Assembly (NCBI GenBank): GCA_004026145.2
Contig: CP034977.1
Coordinates: 4,871,100 to 4,935,099, forward strand
Reading direction: 5' to 3'
From: Takifugu bimaculatus
Taxonomy: Eukaryota; Chordata; Actinopteri; Tetraodontiformes; Tetraodontidae
DNA length: 64,000 nt
In this document: piece by piece, positions 25,196 through 38,500 of the stretch
How the letters are laid out: each line of letters opens with the position of its first letter
Numbering within the stretch: the stretch's first letter is position 1
Notes under the pieces: generated by a model
The model's database searches: none
The model's input: the letters and a program-made list of their open reading frames with translations, nothing else
What the model was told of the DNA's origin: nothing
Program-made: the position numbers and the translations under genes

Positions 25196-26170
25196 CACTG
25201 CATCACTGTTTTGAATATAAAGTGTGTCAGGTTTTGTCTTGAAAGCATTGTTCTAGAGGAAAAAGATCTGAAGCAGGATGAATTCCAGGGGTCAGACTGT
25301 CAGTTCTCTTGATTGGTTGTAGTTCCAATAATTGTTGCAGTGGACTGTTCTTTTACTGTCACAACAACTCACAAATCGTATTGCTATGTTTGCACACTGC
25401 TGGATTTCAGCCAGCAGATATAGGATTTTTTGCGGATGTTCAGGTTCTTAAAACCTGTGTAAGTGTTTCTGAGGTCTTTGTTGAGTTGGCAGCTGGTGAG
25501 GGAGTGTAGTTCCATCTCAACCACCTCACTTATTCTCTAACTTTGTAGTTATTGATTTGCTTTGGTTTTTGGGTGATGCTTTCCAGGGTGCCACATAGTT
25601 TTCGATGTTCCTTAGTCTATGCATGTCATGTCTGTCAATAAAGAAGAGGAAAAAAACAACCAATGGAAACCTTTTCTTTGGTGTCAAATGTGCTCACAAC
25701 AGCACCAATACTTTACAGCACCCTACTAGTAATAACTTTCAAGGTTACTTCCGGTTCAAGATTTCTGTTGAAATTGTCCTATTTGTGTAGTTTTACACGT
25801 GGTAAAAGTATTCCATGAACTCTAAATGTTTCTCTACATTTGTAAGATTAATCCTAGAGTTAGCCTGTTCTGTTCATTTGGTTTTTTTTCTTTTTGTAAT
25901 TTTGCTTCAGAAAATACAAAAATGATTTTAAATTCTTTGTTTCAAACTTTGTGAAAGTGTTAAATGAATGTTATTTTGTATTAGACTTCTCAGCCACTTC
26001 TATGAGGTGTAGATCTATCCTATCTTTTGTGTTTTCTCATCTAATCAGGGTGACCAAGGCCCTCCAGGAATTCCTGGACAAAAAGGAATCAAACTGTATG
26101 CAGAAGGTCCAAAAGAGTTGAAGGTCGGTCGGTCTGTCTGTCTCGCTGGCTGGCCGGCTGGCTGGCTGGT

Positions 26171-26213
<43 letters not shown>

Positions 26214-26278
26214 TTGGCTGGCGGGTTGGCTGGCTGGCTGGCTGGTTGGCTGGCTGGCTGGCTGGTTGGCTGGCTGGT

Positions 26279-26313
<35 letters not shown>

Positions 26314-26326
26314 TTGGCTGGCTGGT

Positions 26327-26369
<43 letters not shown>

Positions 26370-26382
26370 TTGGCTGGCTGGT

Positions 26383-26413
<31 letters not shown>

Positions 26414-26462
26414 TTGGCTGGCTGGTTGGCTGGCTGGCTGGCTGGCTGGTTGGCTGGCTGGT

Positions 26463-26497
<35 letters not shown>

Positions 26498-26550
26498 TTG
26501 GCTGGTTGGCTGGCGGGTTGGCTGGCTGGTTGGCTGGTTGGCTGGCTGGT

Positions 26551-26589
<39 letters not shown>

Positions 26590-29500
26590 TTGGTTGGTTG
26601 GTTGGTTGGTTATCTGTCTGGTTATCTGTCTGCCTCTCACTGGTATTTTTCAGGGAGAACCAGGTGACATTGGAGAAAAAGGTTGCCATGGACTTTCTGT
26701 GAGTCAAATCTGTCTTACTGTCAGACTAACAGTCTCACATTCCACTGTGACATCAGTTCTGCCTTATGTCTGTAATTGTGTGTTTGTTTTGTCATGTAGG
26801 GTGTCCCAGGTAAATCGGGGCCTAAAGGAGAGAAAGGAATACGTGGTGATGCAGGTCCACAGGTAAGACAAAGACATTATCACATTATCATGATTTATCA
26901 TGTTTCTAAATACTTACTTTTATCACTGAAACATGGAACCCCCCCTTCTAACATCTTCCAGGGTACACCTGGGAAGGACGGCGTTCCTGGTCAGCTGGGA
27001 GAACAGGTAGCATACTATGCTAAAAGGAAGTAGCATTAAAGGATCTCTGATTCCACCTAAAATTGAATTATGTGTCTGTCTGCAGGGTCAACCTGGTGGT
27101 CGTGGGGTTCTTGGCCCTCCAGGTATTAAAGGAACTGAGGTGAGTACCTATATGATGCACTACTGTAGTAGTAGACACTGTAGTCTTGTACAACATTAGT
27201 ATATCTTGTTCGTTTGTAGGGAGAAAAAGGTGACCGTGGTTTTCCTGGACTTCCAGGAGAGGTAAGTCTGGCTGCTTTACTCCTTTGGCTAAAATGATAG
27301 ACGCAGGAGGAATGGTTACCAAAAAATGAGTGTGTCTTGCCCTCAACTACAGTGAAATTGAAATTAGTTAGCTAAACACATTACTTTTATCTGTTCAGGA
27401 GAAAAGTTGCAAATTGGATGTTGGCCTTCAAATTCTTCTCTATCAGCCATTTCCATCTTTCAAAGCATTTCCTATACAGATGCTTATTTTGTTAGGGTTA
27501 GGGTTAGGGTTAGACATATTTAGACATATTTAGTTAGGTCATGACATATTTAGGAATCATAATGAGGCCTTTTAGGTTTAGGACCATCAGCCATTTTTGA
27601 TCCTGTTGTAGTTGGAATTACATGATTTAACATATCCAGATAAATAAAGTGCAGAATGATTGAGCTTACCGATTGTGATTATTGCTACAGTAACTTTTTA
27701 AGATCTGTGGTTTTAGACAGTATGGAAGTCCATATTTGTGAAAGGCCAGCGTGGGCAACCTGGACCCCAAGGAAGTACTGGTGCCCCTGGAGAACAAGGT
27801 AGGTTCAGTTCAATTTTTATTTATACTTCGGCTGTTACAATCACAATTTTCTGTAGGTACCTTAAAGGAACCCAGAACCTGTCTCACAAATAAGTAAAGT
27901 TACATGAAAAAATAGCTTTTAACAGGACACCTGGGGCATAAGGAACCTTGATCAGAACCAGGCTCATATGGGTGGGGTTAGGGTTTCTGCTAATGAACAG
28001 CTGGGTAAGGGGGAGATAGGGCAGGAGCAGAAGGGCTACAGTGGGGTTAATAATTATTTGACACCCTGCAGAATTTGTAAGTTTGCTCACTCTTGACGAG
28101 ATTGGTCTCTAATTACTATGGATGTTTTTTGATCATAGTGTTAGAATTCCTGTAAATAAAGGAGTAAGCCATAATCCCTCCGGTGCTGTTTGCACACCTG
28201 GTGACCAACTACAAGAAATGTCTCTTTGCTGTGTATAACATCAAGGGTTTCTCTACCAAGTACTCACTTGTGTTTTGCTTAAGTACCCAATGGTTATTTC
28301 ATTCAATTAAAATGTACAATATTTTATTGTTATTGTCAACCTGACTAGATTAAAGACCAAAAGGAAAATTCAACATATTTTTGTGATAAAAGGACCGATT
28401 CTGATTGAAACACACACATTTTGAACTGACATATACCAAATATTAAAGTATTTTCCAAAAAGGTTCAGAAATTCTTCCAATCAACTAATGAGGGGAACTT
28501 TTATGTCATTAAACTTTAAAAAATGAGAGGACAGAAGGGAGAAAGTCTCATAGAATTAAAACAAAAAGTCTGTAAAGTCTGTAAACCAAGATGCTAATCT
28601 TAAGTTTTGTATATCACAAAGCTGGGTGATTTTATGTTCTCCTCACTTTTTTTGAAGGGCTTATTGGTTTTCCTGGACTACGAGGACAACCAGGTATGTT
28701 TTTTGTTCCTCTGTAAACAGAAAATGTATCTGCGACTGCAAAGCAGTGGTGGCCGGCCCATAGGGGGTCCTGGGGCACTGCCATCCCTTGTAAGAGGGTG
28801 GAAAAAATGCAAAATTCATTTTTTCAAATTAAGGTAAAAATGTTTTTACATACTAGTGTCTGTGCAAATGTGACATGATCACAAGGTTGGTAAACAATGC
28901 CTTCTGTGGTATTGCAACCCAGGAAAGTTCAACTCGGAAAGGCACACAGGTTCAACGAAAGATACGCAAGGTACAGTTCCCAAAAGACAGGAGAATCCCA
29001 AATTAAAACACACAAGAAAAATAAAGTCCTTCTAACCCATGACACATACTGCAGATGATCTGTGATCACCACCCAGGACTGGAGGCCACAGCACCTGTTT
29101 GAAACAGGGGACAGCAAGTTAAAGTAACTCATAAATTGTACATAATACACAGAAAAAATACAAAGCAAAGGACATTCATCAATGTAAATTAAGTGTGTGC
29201 ACTGCAAGCTGAGGGATTTATTTTAGGGAAACGAGAACTCATTTTGAACTAAATGCCAAGGCCAGTGGCGGGAGACACCCCCAAAAGTGCTGGAGAACAA
29301 GCAGGTCAAGATCCTGTGGGACTTCCAGATCCAGACTGACAAGATGGTGGTGGCCAACCAGCCTGACATAGTGGTGGTAGATAAACACCAGGAGACAGTG
29401 GTGGTGATGGATGTAGCAATCCCAAGTGATAGCAACATCAGGAAGGAGGAACAGCAGAAGCTGGAGAAGTACCAAGGGCTGAAAGAGGAGATGGAGAGAA

Positions 29501-32500
29501 TGTGGGGCATGAAGGCAACAGTGGTCCCATTGGTGAAGGGGACACTAGGGGCAGTAACCCCTAAGCTGAGTAGATGCTCCAGCAGATACCAGGAACCACA
29601 TCAGAGATCTCTGTCCAGAAGAGCTCAGTCCTAGAAACAGCTGAGATCCTGGGCAGAACCGTCAGACCCCCAGGCCTCTGGTAGAGGACCTGAGTCTGAA
29701 GGAGGGGGGCACCGCCCAGGAGGGCGAGGGAGAAATTTTTTTGATATATATGAAATAAAGTAGGTTTTAAAAGTCAAACTCTGACACAAAAACAGTCGAT
29801 TTTTATAGAATCAGGTGGTCATACCCTTAATGTAAAGGGCTTTCAAAATCCTAAATTTTGTATTATAGTTGAGACCTTACCTTTCTAAAGCATGGAGCCT
29901 TATACAAATCTAAAGGGTTGATTTACTTTATGAGTAAAACTGCTGATTTTGAGAAGTTAATTCAATCAATATTGTTGAATTATGGGCATTGTCTGACTCG
30001 ATATATACTTTTATACTGGACTTAGCCGCACCAAAAATAATATTTTTTACCAGCTGCCACTGCTGCACTACTAAATCTAGGCAGTAAGTGAAAGTCCTGA
30101 AGGACACAGTTCTCTAATGATTGCTTTTTCTTCTGCCTTTGAGGTTTGGCTGTACCAGGTCTTCCAGGATCTCGGGGACCACCCGGCTTACCTGGAACCA
30201 AAGGAGAACCTGGGAATTCAGGACCGATGAGCATTGGGCCACCTGGACAGGATGGAGTTTCAGGACTTCCTGGAGCTGAAGGAGACCAAGGAGAACCAGG
30301 AATAACAGGTGAAGTACTGAACAGCAGGTTGAGGTGTTAGTTCATTTAAGTGAGACAAAGGTCAATTTTGATATCAGGCCCGTGCTGTCTAAACAAGATC
30401 ATGTTCAAGTTTATTTTATTTAGAGCCCAAAAATCATAAATGTTTTTTTTTTGCCTTGGAGGGCTTTACAAGCTGCACAGTTATTACATCCTCTATCCTT
30501 AGAACCCTGAACCGGGTCAGGAAAAACTTAGAACCCTCTTGTGGAAAAGAAAACACCTGAGGGAGAGCCTCAGATGAGGGGTCCCTCTCCCTGGGATAAA
30601 CACACATGCAGTAGATGCCACATATAAAGAGTGTGGTAAATTTCTTCTGGTGGTAGTCGAGAGGTGCTGATGAGGAAGGAATCTTCACAGACACCGACTT
30701 GGTTATAAAAGATGTTTATTGGAGAGAACAGTCAGGTATCTATCGTTCAGAGCATTGTGCAATTAGCTGTGATCCGTCCAGGGGTCTACCCTGTCTTAGC
30801 CCATTTGCATCTGGGATAGGCTCAAGTGCCCTCCCCTGAGAAGAAGAATAGTGGTCAAGAAAAGAATACAACAAAATGGGGATTCTTGCTGCTTTCCAAG
30901 AAATTTCAGGATCTAATATCATGGATGAATGCCACAAAGTGTCTTTGATCTGTGATCATATAACATTAGCGTTGAAATCAAGGTTTTTTTTCTTTGACTA
31001 TGTAAACCATCAGACTGCACCTCACAGCTATTCTAAAATGTAGAAAGAAATGTGAAAGAAAATGTTAAGCACTCAATTCCATGAATGTTTCCATAAGTAA
31101 CATTAGCATCATCTCATGGGTTTGGTGGTCCTGTTTAATTTGTCATTCTCAGATTTCCTGCTGGGAGACATCGGTCGTCCAGGCAACAAAGGTCCTGAAG
31201 GACTGTTAGGACTTCCTGGATCCAGAGGCGGAAATGGAGACAAGGGTGGGTGAGAAGAAGTTCAAAATAATCAAATATTTGATTAATAACTGAAAAATGA
31301 GAGAGATGATGTGACATTGACACTTTACACCTCCTGTTTGTCTTTTGATGGTCAGGTGAGAAGGGTGAGGTGTGTTTCTCTTGTCAAATTGTTTTTGCCC
31401 CCCCTGGCCCCCCAGGAAATCCAGGAAAGCCAGGTGAAGCCGGAGAGGCAGGTAAAAGAACGTTATATGATTTGATTTTATGTTTATTATTGGTTATTTT
31501 TGATCAACTTGATGTTTTTATTGATAATTGATTAGTCTGCTCATTAATTCTAGCTACTGAATCTGTTTAATTTGGGCAAGTAAAACCCACTGACTAAGAA
31601 AGAGTTGCATGACTTTTTGTGTTGTGTATGTTTCCAGGCTCTTTTGGATTTCAAGGGTCCAAAGGTTACAAAGGAGCCAAAGGTGTTCAAGGGTACCCTG
31701 GTGTACAGGTAATCACCACCTTGTTTAAAGCATGCATGTGCACTGTCAGTAAAGATGCATGTAAATATAAAAAGTTCACCCTATACAGTATTCACTGTTC
31801 TATTATGTCTTTAGGGACCCTTCGGTGTTCCTGGACTGCCTGGTCCTCCGGGACTAGTTGGTAATCCAGGAGTCATGCAGAGACTGGGGCTAAAGGGTGA
31901 GGATGGTGACTGGGGGACAGTGGGACACCCAGGCATTGAGGGAAAAATGGGACATCAAGGAGTTATTGGAATGAAAGGTGTTCAGGGACCAAAAGGAGAA
32001 CCCGTGAGCATCTGATCCAGACCTTTTACCAAGTTCTTCATCTTTCATTGCAACATTTAATATCTTGATCATTGTCAGGGGCCACTGGGGCAGAAGGGTG
32101 ACCCAGGCCCACCTGGGGAGAGAGGACCCAGGGGACGCACTGGACAGTTGGGACCTCTTGGATCACTCGGAATTGGGGCTCCAGGATCTCAAGGACCTAA
32201 AGGCCTTGAAGGAGTTCCAGGACAACAAGGGGATCCTGGAAATCCAGGTGAGACTTAAATGTTCTGTTAAGCAACAAGTACTGTATTCCTGCTCATTTTG
32301 CTTGGGGAACCAGTGTCTCCTGTACATTCATTTATTTGCGGCAGTACGCAGGCCTGCCACAAATATTTTTCAGTTTTTTTGGTGCCCTTGTTCTAAAGAA
32401 CAATTATATCTTCTAATAGCTCCAATGCTTCCATTGTTGTTAATAGTATTTTCTACTCCATTTGCATACTTTCATCTCTACTTCTGTAATCGCAAAGATC

Positions 32501-35500
32501 TGCTTGTATTAATTGTTCATCTGTTTTCCACTTCCATCATCCTCTGGACTGCTCTTCTGACATTATTAACAGTCTCCCAGCATCACCTCTGAAGGTCACC
32601 AAAGGCTTAAAGGCTCTAGAAGTGTACATACATCACAAAGTTGGTGTGGCGCACTTCACATTTCCACTGTTATTTTACACTTGATGAATCGGAATGTGAG
32701 CGTGTCAGTTCATACACAATGTTTTTGTGCATATGCGCCCTTTTTACACGAGACCCCTGTTCTGCCAGTGATGTGGTAGCAGGAGGATATGAGATAAAAG
32801 GAACATCAAGAAGACCTCTCGGTACAAGAGTGTGGGCAGAAGGCCAGAAGTAGTCCAAGCTGGTCTAACTTCATTATACATTTATATAATGACATATAAT
32901 GCATTAGTTGTTAGTTCTTAACTCTGACATTGTATGTTCACTCATTCAGATAGATGAGTACTGAATTTTAATGATTTGTTTGGTGACAACAGACCCTTGC
33001 AATCACCTGCAAGGAGAAAACCGCAGTATTCTTGAAAATGTTCATGACCCTGAGGACTTCCCATATGATTAGGCTTTAGAATACTGTTTTAGGAAACAAA
33101 ATCTGGAGGAAGTTATGTAACCAAGTTATCTTTCCTTTGCTTCCTGTGTCAGAGATCAAAACTGTACCCAGATTCAGTAGTCGAAAGAAAGAACATTATA
33201 AATAAATTAATAGTTTATAAAATGTATAAACAATAGTTTCTGGGGAAAGGATAAATGGTCTTGCAACAAAGACTAGATCCAAATACAAAATAAACTAGAA
33301 AATAATTCCAAATACTACAAAATCCAGTCATTAAATCCAAGATCTGGACATTGGGCAAAATACCCCCCGGGAGCCTGAAGAGACGGTCAGGCTCAATACA
33401 AAGTAAAGACCATGAGCAGAGTTGAGAAAGACGGGATTGATCACAAGAAATAGGCCCGAAGATTATTGCTGTACGGTCAGGCGTGGAGCACAAACAATCT
33501 GTTTGAATTCAATTTAAAAGGTGTTTAAGTCAGGTTTAATTTGGAACTGTTTTTCTATATTTTACATTAAATGAGAGTTTTATATTCAAATCCAGATCAA
33601 CTTCTTTGTTGTTTTTTGGTCAAGCAACCCACCTCCACAAATAAAATGATCTTCTTTCACTCCACTTCTGTGTTGTTTTTCTGAATTTCCTGTTGTGTCA
33701 ATCATTAGGAGAAAAAGGTTCTCCAGGTGAAATCAGAACCTCTCCAGGAGATCCAGGACAGAAAGGGCAAAAAGGTTTACTTGGAAATCCTGGACCTGAA
33801 GGTCAGACAAATGTCACTTGGAAAAGAAAAAATAAAATCATCAATATTTTATCTTCTATTAGCATTTTGCATTTTTTTTAAATTGACCTTTTAATGGTCC
33901 CACTAATTTAACTAGCCAGTTGTCTCCGGTTTCAGGTGTTTTAGGAGTTCCAGGGGAACCTGGACCTGTAGGTCCAAAGGGTCAAAGGGGAGATAATGGC
34001 TTTTCAGTTCAGGGCCCTCCAGGCTTTCCAGGGGTCAAAGGTCAGGTTAAAACTGAGGTTATTACTGTACTAAATATCATCATCTGTCACTAAGCGCTAT
34101 TTTCTGTGTTCAGGAATCAAGGGAGTACAGGGAGCTCCAGGTTTACCAAGTTTTGGTATTAAAGGACGGGCTGGGCCATCTGGTCCACCAGGAATGCCAG
34201 GCCCCAAGGTAGGTCCCACAAACTGGAAGTTCTTGATGTAACAAATAGGATATTTATTATTTTTCTAATGAATTGGGATTCGAGGTGTCTATCTTGCTCT
34301 TTAACAACTTCTGTTAATACTTTTTTAACTTCAGTATAAATTCATTATTGTTGTTCTGAGATTATTCTACAAAACTTTGAAATCTAAATGACAGCAGTGC
34401 AAACCTATAAGGAGGTGAACCTGTGACACTGGGTCAATGCTGTCATCCTAACAGGGGGACCAAGGATTTGGTTTCCCTGGTCAGCAGGGTCAATTAGGTC
34501 CAACAGGAGAAGATGGTTCTGTTGGGCCCCAAGGAGACACTGGACATCAAGGACCCAAGGGAATACAAGGTTGTCAAGGTGGAGTTGGTCAGCAAGGAGA
34601 AAAAGGTAACACCATTTCACCAGAACTTTATGGATTTGTAGAAGAAATAGTAAGTCAGGACTTTTACAGACAGCGAAACAATTAATTAGTGTTAATAGGT
34701 ACACAACAGCTAGTCTCCACATCATTTTATGCATCATTATTATCCTTCAGTTGTCTCCAGATCTCCTCAAAAACATCAATAAATAATAGATGAATTTGAT
34801 TTTAAGATAGACTACACGCTAAAGTTAATTGGAATTTTTAAGGTCATAAAGGTCTGGATGGTGTTCCTGGGGCCATTGGTTTAACTGGGTTGTGCTTACC
34901 CGGAGCTACTGGAACAAAAGGAGAGGAGGGACCGCTTGGGGTCATTGGATTCACAGGTACAATATAATTTCACCAAAAGACAGATTCAGTGCCAAGTAGC
35001 ATTTCATAATCAGTGAAGATTTTAATGAATATGATCTTACAAAAATCAAACCTGCATTGAGAAGTCCAGCCACAAACTATTTACATTTGCAGGACCTCGT
35101 GGCACAAAGGGTGTGCGAGGGGACCGAGGCTCGCTGGGTGCGGGATCACCTGGAAGTCAAGGGCCATATGGGGTACCAGGATACGATGGACCTCCAGGCC
35201 CAGTCGGACAAATTGGTCTGAAAGGCATGAGAGGAACCACTGGAGAACCAGGAAGTCCGGGTAAGGAGTTAAGGATATCATTTTTTAGTTTCTCCACTGA
35301 CATATTTAACCACCTTCTCTGCTGATTGTGCTGAACCCTGGATTATGGGTTAGTTCTAAGGATTACAACTTTCTTGATAAATTGACCCCCCCCCCCCCCC
35401 CCCCCCCCCCAATACGAATATTGTTAGAGCCAATTAAAGTTCATGTGTCTTTTTTTTAGGTGTTGAAGGGGCTGAAGGTTCTTCAGGAGTGGTTGGGAGA

Positions 35501-38500
35501 CCTGGGACTTGGGGGAAACCAGGAGAGATTGGACAACCAGGGTGGAAAGGTTTTGTTCGATTTAAATTTAACTTGTGTATCAATTACTCAAATAGTATTT
35601 TTCTAAATGGTTATGTTTATGTCTTTAAGGTGATATTGGTACACATGGAGTTCAGGGGCCTCAGGGGTCTCAAGGCCCACAGGGGGATAGAGGAGAACCT
35701 GGAGTAAAAGGAATTCCGACTGTTGTGAAGACATATGGAGCCCCAGGAGACCCTGGACAACCTGGTACAGTTTTCTGCTCAGTCCTGAACTGCACATTTG
35801 GATAAAAACTTGATTACAAAGACTAGGTTTTCAAATGATACTGATATTGATTGGCATTTATCTAAAATACTTTTTCTTTATCAACTGAAAAAAACACTAA
35901 AAATTGCTTTTTTTTCGCCGCCAACTGCATAATTTCACAAAATCTTAAAAGGTACAAAAAATACGCTACTCATGCCCATGAGATCTGCCAGAGATCATTG
36001 GAGCCTAAGATAAATCATGGTTCGTTTCGTTATTCTAACCTATTAAATGGAATACATCTGTTGGCTCACCTTTAGGGCCCATAGGACTCACTGGTTCTAC
36101 AGGGGAAAGGGGTCCTCCAGGATCACAGGGCCAGGATGGCAGCAATGGTGCAACTGGAAATGCTGGGTCAGCAGGTAAAAATGGAAGCACATTGTGGTAG
36201 ATAATTTTAATTAGCTGTTAGGTGCTGCTCGTGGCCATGCCGATGAGACATTGAGTATGTTTAAAATTCGGATCTAATCTAAATCTGTTTTCAGGTTCAC
36301 CTGGAGACCCTGGCAGACCTGGAGCAAATGGTGCTCCTGGTCCTTCAGGAATAATGGGAACCACTGGAGAAATGGGGAAGCCGGGTAAGATCCCAACAAT
36401 ATCATATTTAAAAGAAAAAATATGAGAATATTTATTTAATAGTCATTCAGATATCAAAATGATTGTGTAGCAAAGATAAACCTTGCTCAAGGGCACCTTG
36501 CCAATGTTTTGAAGGTGTTCTGGCACTTTCCCCTACTACCGGAACACCTTCCAGGTTGTGTCTGCCCTGGGGGTCAAACCGAGAACCCGCTGCTTCTCAT
36601 CCCAGTTCCCAACAGACTGAGCTATCACCTTCCCACAAATGTGTTTCCAAACCCACAAATGCTCAATATAGGGCCATGCAATGAACTGGAGACTCATCCA
36701 GCGGTATACCCCGCCTTCGCCCATTGTGTACCCTCCCTCTAACCCCGAAAGGGATAAAGCGCTTAAGAAGATGAGATAAGATACACAATCACAAAAATTA
36801 TAACTTTCTTTTCTAGGTTTTAAGGGTGAAAGGGGGATAACAGGTCCACGTGGAGAAAAAGGTCCTGATGGAAAACCTGGAATAGAAGGACATAAAGGTT
36901 CAAAAGGAGACCCAAGTCCAGTTGGACTAGGACCCAAAGGATTTCCTGGAAACAAGGTGCTCAGATAAACAAACATACAAACGTGGAAATTTGTTTTGTA
37001 AGAAAATCAGCTTTTTCCAAACTCACTGGATCAGCCCTTTTCTTAAGGGTTTTCTTGTTTATAAATTAGAGATCAATATCTACTATCAGTATTCTTGAAG
37101 CACTTGTGAGTGAGAATTAAATAGGTTTTTATATTTATATATCAAAATATCAATCAGGTTTCAGAAAACAAAACAATGAACGTGCCAAATCTCATCACTG
37201 TTATACATGAGAAGGAACAAAATACTCTGCATCTTTTTTTTTAATCTGTCAAAAATGTTTCACATAGTTGACCATGAGACTCTTCTGTAGGTCGGCATAG
37301 AGGATGTCCACATGTGGTCATAATATGGTGGAACAACGTCCAAAAGTCCCGATGTTCCCACAGCATGGCCATGACTCCTACCTCTCTTTACCTTGGAAAT
37401 GTGGGAAGAGGCTGGTTGCATGATGAGTTGCTTTGATGTCAATAGTAGTGGAAAATTTGCTCCCTTGTTACAGACAACATAGAGGAGCTCATTAATCATG
37501 AAAACAGTGGCAGTCTCAGGTTGCCTTTTTGAAGTTGTGTGGTTCCCAGAATATTTAAAAGTAGAAGGGCAGGCCAAGCCTTTAGAAATGGCCCCCTGTG
37601 GTAAAACTAGCCCTCTTTATACAGGAGGTCGACGCCCTCTCTAGTTTAAAGCCAGTCATACGCGATACAATTATAGCTCCTTTTTGACCAGATTTTTGAG
37701 ACACCATGACCTGGCATACTCGGCCCGACTCCTTGTGTCATCAGACATCTTCTGTGCAGTGTACTGGGGGGGAGCGAGGGCTGATCACCTGCTCCCGGTC
37801 AGCTCCAGGTCAGCTGAGTAAAGGCTTTTGCACAGTGAAACAGAACCTAGTGCTGACCAGAGAGTTTCTCCCTCAGTGCGCATGTCCACAGTAACAAGTC
37901 AACATGACCACACGTCATGTTTGCCTCTCTTGTAGTTCTGTTTGGGGAGGGCATGAGGGTTTTGCAACCCATAAGACACACCTGTATCTATAGTTTATAA
38001 GCTATATAAACCAACCTCACACTTCATCTGCTTGCCAGATGATCGATTCCAGTCCGCTTTGCAATTTCGTTGCAACACAGGATGACCCAGGACCATGAGA
38101 CCCAGGACCATGCGACCCATTGAGCTCTCTGGTCATGTTTGATGATCAGACCGTACAGTTTGAGTACATAAATCCTGAGCTTTGGCGGTACATCCTAGAC
38201 AATTTATTCGTGCAGTGTGCATTGGCATTAAGAAGATTTTCCAAAATCATACAGCATCGGCCTAGCTTGATGAAGATGAAGAAGGTACCTTCCTCTGTGA
38301 GAGGCTGGGAACTTTCCCTGACAGTGTGGCAAATGTGGGTCAGGCCTTGGGTTTTTCTGGAGACTCATTCACAAATTAGACACAGCCTGGTTGGATACTG
38401 CTTTATACTCTAGCCTTATTGACTTTTATCTCTTTGGTTGTGGGTTTGAAAAAATCTGTACAGATATTTTGTAGAATACCCCTAAAATAACCTATTTTCT

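Noticed and set aside
26045..26866. Long open frames on both strands with periodic GWLA and QPAS peptides
   Set aside because: They are the six-frame reading of a (GGCT)n tetranucleotide intron. They run across real col4a3 exons in the wrong frame.
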